Position numbers and translations under genes: made by a program
In this document: piece by piece, positions 58,234-64,000 of the stretch
Layout: every line of letters starts with the position of its first letter
Position numbering within the stretch: the first letter of the stretch is position 1
From: Thysanoteuthis rhombus
Lineage: Eukaryota; Mollusca; Cephalopoda; Oegopsida; Thysanoteuthidae
Direction of reading: 5' to 3'
NCBI GenBank assembly: GCA_963457665.1
Contig: OY735222.1
Span: 35,429,891 to 35,493,890 of the forward strand
DNA: 64,000 bases
The notes under the pieces: model-generated
What the model saw: the letters and a program-made list of their open reading frames with translations, nothing else
Told to the model about the DNA's origin: nothing
The model's database searches: none

Positions 58234-59330
58234 TGCTGCACTATGGTTATATGCTATCTATATAGCATCTGTAGATATTGATATGTTTGAGTTCAGGGAT
58301 ACGTTTGCAGCGCGGGTGTTCGTTTTTATTAGGCATTTTGCATTCAATGGGTCACTTATTCGACAATGCCAACTCTTTCAGAGTTGATTCCAGCGTTGAT
58401 ATTTGAATGGACCCAACATTTTCCTGCATCGATTCACCTTGGGCGTCGGCGCGTTTTACAACGAAAGGAAAGGTGATCCCTACTCAGCCTCGATCTCATC
58501 TCTACTCTGATGACTTCTCTTTCTGTTCAGTCATAGGATAACAACTTCAACTTCGTTTATATAATCAAATCAAATAGACAGCATCTGCTTATAGCGAATT
58601 CGCCCAGCCCAAGTGCAAATCTTCGCTCGTATTTCTTTCACTTTGGTTTGCGGGTGACTCCCTTTCCTGAGTATCTTAACTCTAAGTTACAAAAGAGCAG
58701 GTCAGCGATAGGTCACCCCGCCATCATGCACATTTCGTAACGAAAGTTGATAGTTTTCAATGAATCAGTCGGGGGAAATATATACACTATTTCAATTTGT
58801 TTCGATGATCAAGTTCATTGTTCAAGAATTATCACCCACACCATTTCATTTTAACAGGAATAGTAATAAAGAATAAAATAAAATCTTCGACTATAAACAA
58901 AAATTACTAAAAGTAAATTCTCAGTCTTTCAGAGGACCATCGCAATGCCATACCATAGTCACATAGCGTACAAGGTGAAAAAGAATACAAGAGAAAAACA
59001 AGTGTTGCCTCCCAAAGATTTCATCACCCAGAGGATAAGCTTTATGCATTTCGTTGTTTTGGCCACCTTTTTCCAAAGGTGTGAGAGGTTCGGTGAGAGG
59101 AAGGGTCGAATGAGAACGGTCAGTTTCTTAAATCGTTCTTCGTGTCACTGTTGGGCGTTTAGATAGAAGAGATGATATCTTGCATTTGAGTGTTGAAATA
59201 TATACAGAGGGGTGGCGTAGAGAGTGTTGTTTTATTTTTTTTTCTATTTTTGCTTGACTTGTAGATGAAACTTTGTTCGTGTGGAGAATGGGTTGTTTTC
59301 TTAAAAGTTCGGGTCACATTACTAGGCCCA
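57980..59330. other. No gene supported
   Basis: Contains (TA)n(GATA)n at 58123-58232. Frames of 73-80 codons near 58945-59401 have no motif of their own. Confidence 0.5.
58123..58232 (+). repeat. (TA)n(GATA)n microsatellite
   Basis: Compound repeat with GATT interruptions. Confidence 0.95.
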
Positions 59331-59334
59331 ATTA

Positions 59335-59985
59335 GCCCCACACACCTTAAAAATTCTTGAGATCTCATACTCAAAATAAGAAATACGAAAAATAAATTCA
59401 TGGCCAGCCTTGATGTAACATCACTCTACAATAACACCTCAGTAAATACCAGAACCTACTCAGTAACCACCTCAAAAAGGCCAAGATCGAACTAGCCCTA
59501 TCCACTCGTTAAGTCATTGAAATGTGTACAAAACCAATGTTTTTTCAGCTTCAACAAGAATTTCTAGAAACAAAATTTCGGCTTACTTAACGGGCTCCCG
59601 GAGAGAGGAGTGATAGTTCGTCTTTTTCTTGAATTTCTGGAATCAGTTCCCTTCAGATATATCATACTAGAAACAGCTTCCCATTCTCGCTATATCGACG
59701 ATTTCCTTATCCTATTCCCCTAACACACAGACCTACACGACCTAATAAGTAAACTAAACTCAGTTGAACCTCCTATCAAATTCGCTCACCAGAGAGAAAA
59801 GCAATAACAAACTATCTTCCCTCGACACCCTACAACACAGATTTAACAATAACATTAAACTTGGTGTTTTTCGCAGAACTACAAACAAGGATGGCCGCGA
59901 ACATTTTTGTGGAAATCAACGACACTTCAGGGAGTTAATGACACTCGCTCAAGTTTTGAGCTTTGAGATAACAATGTAACGGAAG
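59335..59985 (+). pseudogene. Penelope-like element reverse transcriptase remnant
   Basis: The plus strand carries, across frameshifts, KFMASLDVTSLYNNT (palm motif A region, near 59395-59437), a GLPERG block (near 59590, the GLPMGSPLSP region in active relatives, with loss), LEFLESVPFRYI (near 59630), and SRYIDDFLIL with the catalytic-type YIDD at 59691-59702. Then come DLISKLNSVEPPIKFAHQ and, in the 59764-59979 frame, SSLDTLQHRFNNNIKLGVFRR followed by TTNKD. The last parts match the PFLD...VYRKxTxxD segment that follows the palm in Penelope-like RTs. No GIY-YIG endonuclease was seen downstream. Stops and indels make it inactive. Confidence 0.8.
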
Positions 59986-59989
59986 TGAC

Positions 59990-60510
59990 AAATCACGAAT
60001 CAAATGAGTGGAAAAAATGAAATTATTTACTCGAAGTCATTTTAAAAATTATTTTTCCCATATTTTCATTGGAAGAACAAAAGACGTTGATACTTCTACG
60101 GAAGACCATAATGAGTATAACTACTGCCGCTCTTACTTAAATGCACGCTGATGTAAAGTAGAGAAAAATAGGAATGAATTATTACATTAATGTCTTCCGT
60201 AGCTTCGTTTTTACACAGAGATATTGCTGCTGATAAATTGACAGAATCTTAACCCAGGAACTTCATTATCAGCCCGAGGACAAAAAGGATTTGTTCGTGG
60301 TTTTTCTGTGGATTACAACGATATATTCCAGCTGTTTCGTTCAGTAATCATGGAACTGCTAAATTCTGATTTAATAGAATTCTTACGCATAATAATTTGT
60401 TTCAAATATTAAACAAAGATAAATCAGATAAATTATCTTTGAACTTTTAGAATACAAAACCCTATTTTTATTTTAGAACATAATAAAAAAGGTTCTATTG
60501 AACAAGAATA
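59990..60510. other. No gene or clear element seen
   Basis: AT-rich sequence between the Penelope remnant and the palindrome. Confidence 0.5.
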
Positions 60511-60514
60511 ACAG

Positions 60515-60646
60515 GAAACACTTTATAATAACCAGTAATGAATGTTAAATCAATGGTTAATTAAACTTGAGTTAATAAATATTCACTTTCTGTTGATAAT
60601 TGTTTGTAAACCATTCGTGAACATAATTTGGATAAAGTTGCTACCG

Positions 60647-60706
<60 letters not shown>

Positions 60707-61395
60707 ATCTTTCAACATCTATTGTTGGACATAGACCTTCCCCAGGATTTGCTACGTTTCTCTCTCATGGGCGTCGCTGATCCAGTACTTTCTGAATTGT
60801 CTAGCTCGTCTCTCCATCTAATATTCTGCCTGCCTCGGTTGCACATGTGATCTCTGGGAATCCATGACGTGAGTCGTGATGTCCATCGGTTGTCCGCCAT
60901 TCTAGCAACATGGCCAGCCCACTGCCATTTGAGATTTTTAATAGATTCTATGATGTCCCTGACTTTTTCCGAGTGTACTGTGCTATCGTGTGGTCTCTCT
61001 TTGTGAGGTTGAGCATAATCCTTTCATGTGCACGTTGCATCGTTCTCATTTTGCAGGTCCATCTCTTGGTTAGGTTCCATATTTCAGCTCCATAAGTGAC
61101 TATCGTGAGAATGCATTGGTTGTATATCCTTCTTTTTAGGATTAATGGGATCTTCTTATTTTTGAAGGTTGAGCTTGCTCTGCCAAAGGCTTGCCATCCT
61201 ACACCGTCATTATTAATAGAGTTTAATTAACTATTAATTTACCATCTATTAAACTGGTTGCAACTTTACGATAACCATCAAAATGATGTTTATTGATAGT
61301 TTACAAACAATCATCAACCGTCAAAAAAACGAAATGATTATCAATTATTCAACTATCAATTTACCATTTATTGATAGTTATTATAAAGAGTTACC
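60515..61395. repeat. Palindromic repeat interrupted by an RTE insertion
   Basis: The left arm (60515-60645: CTTTATAATAACCAGTAATG...GTTGATAATTGTTTGTAAAC...AAGTTGC) matches the reverse complement of the right arm (61258-61395), with roughly 70-75% identity by eye over ~130 bp. The RTE copy (60649-61203) lies between the arms. The intact element would be a foldback/MITE-like unit with a small centre. Confidence 0.55.
60649..61203 (-). pseudogene. RTE LINE 3' fragment with long (CAT)n tail, inserted in a palindrome
   Basis: A 58-bp (CAT)n tract (60649-60706) is the reversed 3' tail. The minus strand then encodes the RTE C-terminal tail: ADNRWTSRLTSWIPRDHM and RGRQNIRWRDEL are in one frame (60712-60900) before a frameshift. 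Farther upstream come counterparts of the AHERIML, YGAETW and RRIYNQCI blocks, back to about 61203. It covers more of the tail than any other truncated copy here. It sits inside an inverted repeat (arms near 60515-60645 and 61258-61395). Confidence 0.85.
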
Positions 61396-61399
61396 AAAT

Positions 61400-61738
61400 A
61401 GCTTGATGTATTTCATTGTAGAGAAAAAACCTTTAAAAAACCCCAGAATAAATGAACATGATATAGTTCATTTTTCAGATTCTGAGCTTGGTTTACATTT
61501 CATCCCAAACACTCAACCACGTAAACAGCATAGAGTTTCTTTGCTCGACTGCCAGTACTTTTCGAACAAAAGTTGCTGGAATAGAAGGCATAATAGGAAA
61601 ATGACCGTTGTAGTCGAAACTGATCAGAGAATGATTTGGAATAAAATGAAATAAATTCATGTTTATACTCTCACTCCTGTTTATATGACTCCCATATGTT
61701 CATACACAAACACACACACACACTCACTTATATAAACA

Positions 61739-61773
<35 letters not shown>

Positions 61774-61992
61774 CATAGAGCTGCTGCTACACTCCAAAGT
61801 ACAACAAATTCTCCATCAGATGATAAACCTTAGTTTCAGGCATTCAAAACAAAAGGCACGCCAGCTGTACCTCACAATACTGCAAGGATTTGATGTTTTT
61901 TGTCACAATGTGATATTTACCAATCATTGCACATGCAGCCACTGTCCAATCTCGGGGCCTATTAATGTATTTCTCATTTCTTGTTGATGACA

Positions 61993-62024
<32 letters not shown>

Positions 62025-62028
62025 ATAT
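61400..62028. other. No gene supported
   Basis: The end of the 123-codon plus frame 61283-61654 lies here; its start is inside the palindrome arm and it has no motif. (TA)n at 61741-61768 and 61998-62030. Confidence 0.45.
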
Positions 62029-62029
62029 A

Positions 62030-62415
62030 TTTTGAAATGATCTCATTACACAGTTAAGTACAGGAGATTAATTTATTATCAATTTGTTGTAACATGTATA
62101 CCCATTCCCTAATACATATCCATTGCATTGAAAAAAAAAAAAACAATAAGGCAGATATAGATCGAGAATAAACGAGAGGAGAATTTGAAGTGAAAACAGT
62201 TATATCTGCCTTCGTATTACTGGGGGCTGTTTAGCTCAATGGTAAGAGAAACGCTATGTTAAATATTTGATTCCTGCAGTAGCCCAATTTCATTTAATCG
62301 TTCATTCTATTTATGTTGTCGAGGCTAAAGGATACATTAATAGTGTAATGACGGGAGATCATTTCAAAATAAGTTTCAAAATAACATAACGCAATTCATA
62401 ATCATTCTATCAGAT
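62030..62415. mobile_element. Second foldback element with tRNA-like head
   Basis: A TTTGAAATGATCTC...ATTACAC block at 62032-62056 and its reverse complement near 62343-62372 mark the arms. A GAGAATAAAC block near 62164 faces GTTCATTCTATTTATG near 62303. The centre (62221-62287) reads GGGGGCTGTTTAGCTCAATG then GTAAGAG, and ends TTGATTCCTGCAGTAGCCCA. That gives an A box, a weak B box, and a GGGCT/AGCCC acceptor-like pairing followed by A. The left arm is interrupted by ~90 bp, including an A12 run. The extra ~35 bp before the tRNA part match the 19.24-kb SINE. Confidence 0.6.
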
Positions 62416-62439
62416 CATATATTGAACCAACTTTCAAAA

Positions 62440-63560
62440 GTCATCAAGGGCCAATGCCACCAATCCTATGTTCAACCCAAATTTGAGTTATCCATGTACA
62501 TATATTTGCAGTCGTTAGGGTTCAGCTGTCCCCCTTAGGTTTGAAAATGCCAAAATTACCCTGCCCCTGAATCGACTTATAGAGGTCTGTAGATGTCATA
62601 GCCATTCATTCAATATTGATGTGATTAAGTTACTTTGATACATGAATTTGTATCCCTTAGTATGCGGCCATCTTGGTTATATTTGAAAATGCTAAAATTG
62701 ACCTGATACTGAATTGACCTTAAGGAGTCATTAGAGGTCATCGCTTACTATCCTATATTCATCCCGGGTCAAATTACTCTTTTACACTAATTTTCAGGCT
62801 GTATACGTCTTACTGCACCAGCTGTCTCTAGCAGATTTAGAAATGTCTGCCCAAAATTGACCCGACTGCATACTGACATTTGGAGGTCACTCCACATAAA
62901 CACCACCTATTCTATATTCATGCTGCGATCAAGTTGCTCTTGTAAACAAATTTGAAAATCATTGATAACCGTCTCCGTTAGATTAGAAAATGTCCGAAAA
63001 AGCTTTTTTGGAAAATGGCTAAATAGACCTGACCTTGAGTTGATCTTTTGAGGTCATTAAAGGTCGGTGAGATCTATCCAATGTTCATATTCGGGTCAAA
63101 TTACCCTTGAACTGAAAATTTTCAGGCCGGTGCAACCGTCTTAGTAAATATCAAAACAGGCTAGAGCTTGTAGGATTACCAGTGGTCATTGTCACCTATC
63201 CTATGTTCATCGTGGATCAAGCTACAGTTACACACAAATTTGCTGATTGTAGGGAGCAATCGTCTTCGTTATAACCGTAAATGCCAATCAAAACTTAACT
63301 GGCCAAATATTGACTTTTAGGGGGTTATTAAAAGTCACCCCAACGTATCCTATGCTAATCCTTGGTTTAACTTATCCTTGTGTGCAAATTTGCAGCCTTT
63401 AAGGTGCAGCTCTGCTTTCGATTTGAGAATGCCTAGATTGACCTTACCCCAAATTGACTTTTATAGGTCACCAGAAGTCATTGCCATCTTATATTTATCC
63501 TACGATCAAGTTACCCTTATATACACATTTTCAGCTTGTTGAGTGGAACAATTTAGTACA
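62440..63560 (+). repeat. Diverged satellite array, ~145-bp unit, about 7.5 copies
   Basis: A recurring block (variants of CCTATGTTCATCCTGGGTCAA then TTACCC) begins near 62467, 62610, 62750, 62910, 63075, 63197, 63346 and 63488, giving periods of about 123-165 bp. Each unit also carries TTTCAGGCTGTA, a GAAAATGCCAAAATTGACC block, and AGGTCA/TGACCT-type motifs. Divergence between units is high, so the array is old. Two units occur inverted at 50855-51080. Confidence 0.8.
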
Positions 63561-63564
63561 AAAA

Positions 63565-64000
63565 TTCTCGGTCTCTATAGTATTAGACAAACCAGATTTG
63601 TCATGAGTATTTGAACTGACATTTTGGAGTAATCGCCAAGTTTTGAGAGCTAAATACAGGAACATTAGGCGAGAAAAACATTTTTTGCAAGCAACTTACT
63701 AAGCATGCATTCAGTCATGTTTTGTAATTCTGAATGATAAAATTTCTGGGAAATATTTTTTTCAGTAAAATTGAATTGTTGAATGAAAAGAAAGCAAGTT
63801 TGAATTGAGACCAGATCGTTGTTCAGATACTTACGAGCATCACTTCTTATAGGGCGTTGCCCATAGGTATTGAAATAAACACAAGATCTGTTTTTTGTGC
63901 GTAAGAGAATTGGGGTGAAATTTGAGCAGGGGGTGGGGATTGGAGTAAATAGACACCACTTCCTTATATCAATGAGAGTTCACTTTTTCAATCTCCATGA
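63565..64000. other. No gene or clear element seen
   Basis: The satellite fades out near 63560; AT-rich sequence to the window end. Confidence 0.5.

Noticed and set aside
62440..63560. CRISPR-like or gene-cluster repeat
   Set aside because: Units are contiguous and diverged throughout; it is satellite-like.

Overview
This is AT-rich, gene-poor eukaryotic DNA. It has dense long (TA)n, (CA/TG)n, (CT/GA)n, (GAAA)n and (GATA)n microsatellites and many decayed retroelements, with no bacterial-type gene order, operons or intact host gene. The mix of RTE-clade LINE 3' ends with trinucleotide tails, a Penelope-like reverse transcriptase, a CR1-like LINE, tRNA-related and 5S-rRNA-related repeats and satellite arrays suggests a large invertebrate genome. 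I would guess a mollusc, perhaps a cephalopod, but that is inference and no species-specific marker was seen. Nearly all open frames of 60-275 codons are low-complexity translations of (TA)n, (CA)n or polypurine DNA, or chance frames.

Layout. 1-12 kb: microsatellites, purine-rich tracts, an RTE fragment (6.9-7.15 kb) and clustered copies of a repeat ending in GACAGAC-like sequence (7.3-8.8 kb). 12-15 kb: a long, internally deleted RTE LINE (endonuclease and reverse transcriptase remnants), half of a palindromic repeat, and a second RTE 3' fragment. 15.3-19.5 kb: nested repeats, including a diverged ~205-bp tandem array that interrupts an interspersed repeat, a ~1.5-kb decayed coding remnant (17.2-18.7 kb), and a tRNA-derived SINE next to a 150-bp (TA)n tract. 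22-23 kb: a foldback element whose loop holds a tRNA-like head. 26-36 kb: repeats, possible Penelope-type tails, and two unidentified decayed coding stretches (29.8-30.8 kb minus, 35.8-36.1 kb plus). 44.8-45.3 kb: the best-preserved RTE 3' end, with an uninterrupted 149-codon frame. 47.6-49.1 kb: a minisatellite-like tract and a 5S rRNA-derived sequence. 49.9-51.1 kb: a hairpin, an RTE copy with an inverted 5' part, and two satellite units. 52.2-53.6 kb: two copies of a second LINE family. 55.1-56.9 kb: a polypurine block with an 88-bp higher-order tandem repeat. 57.5-57.9 kb: a CR1-like LINE piece. 59.3-60.0 kb: a Penelope-like RT remnant. 60.5-61.4 kb: a palindrome split by an RTE copy. 62.0-63.6 kb: a second tRNA-containing foldback element, then a ~145-bp satellite array.

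There is no evident joint function. The window reads as a layered record of retrotransposition, foldback-element spread, satellite expansion and microsatellite growth, with element ends often lying against (TA)n tracts. Family assignments come from reading translations by eye; no database search was run.
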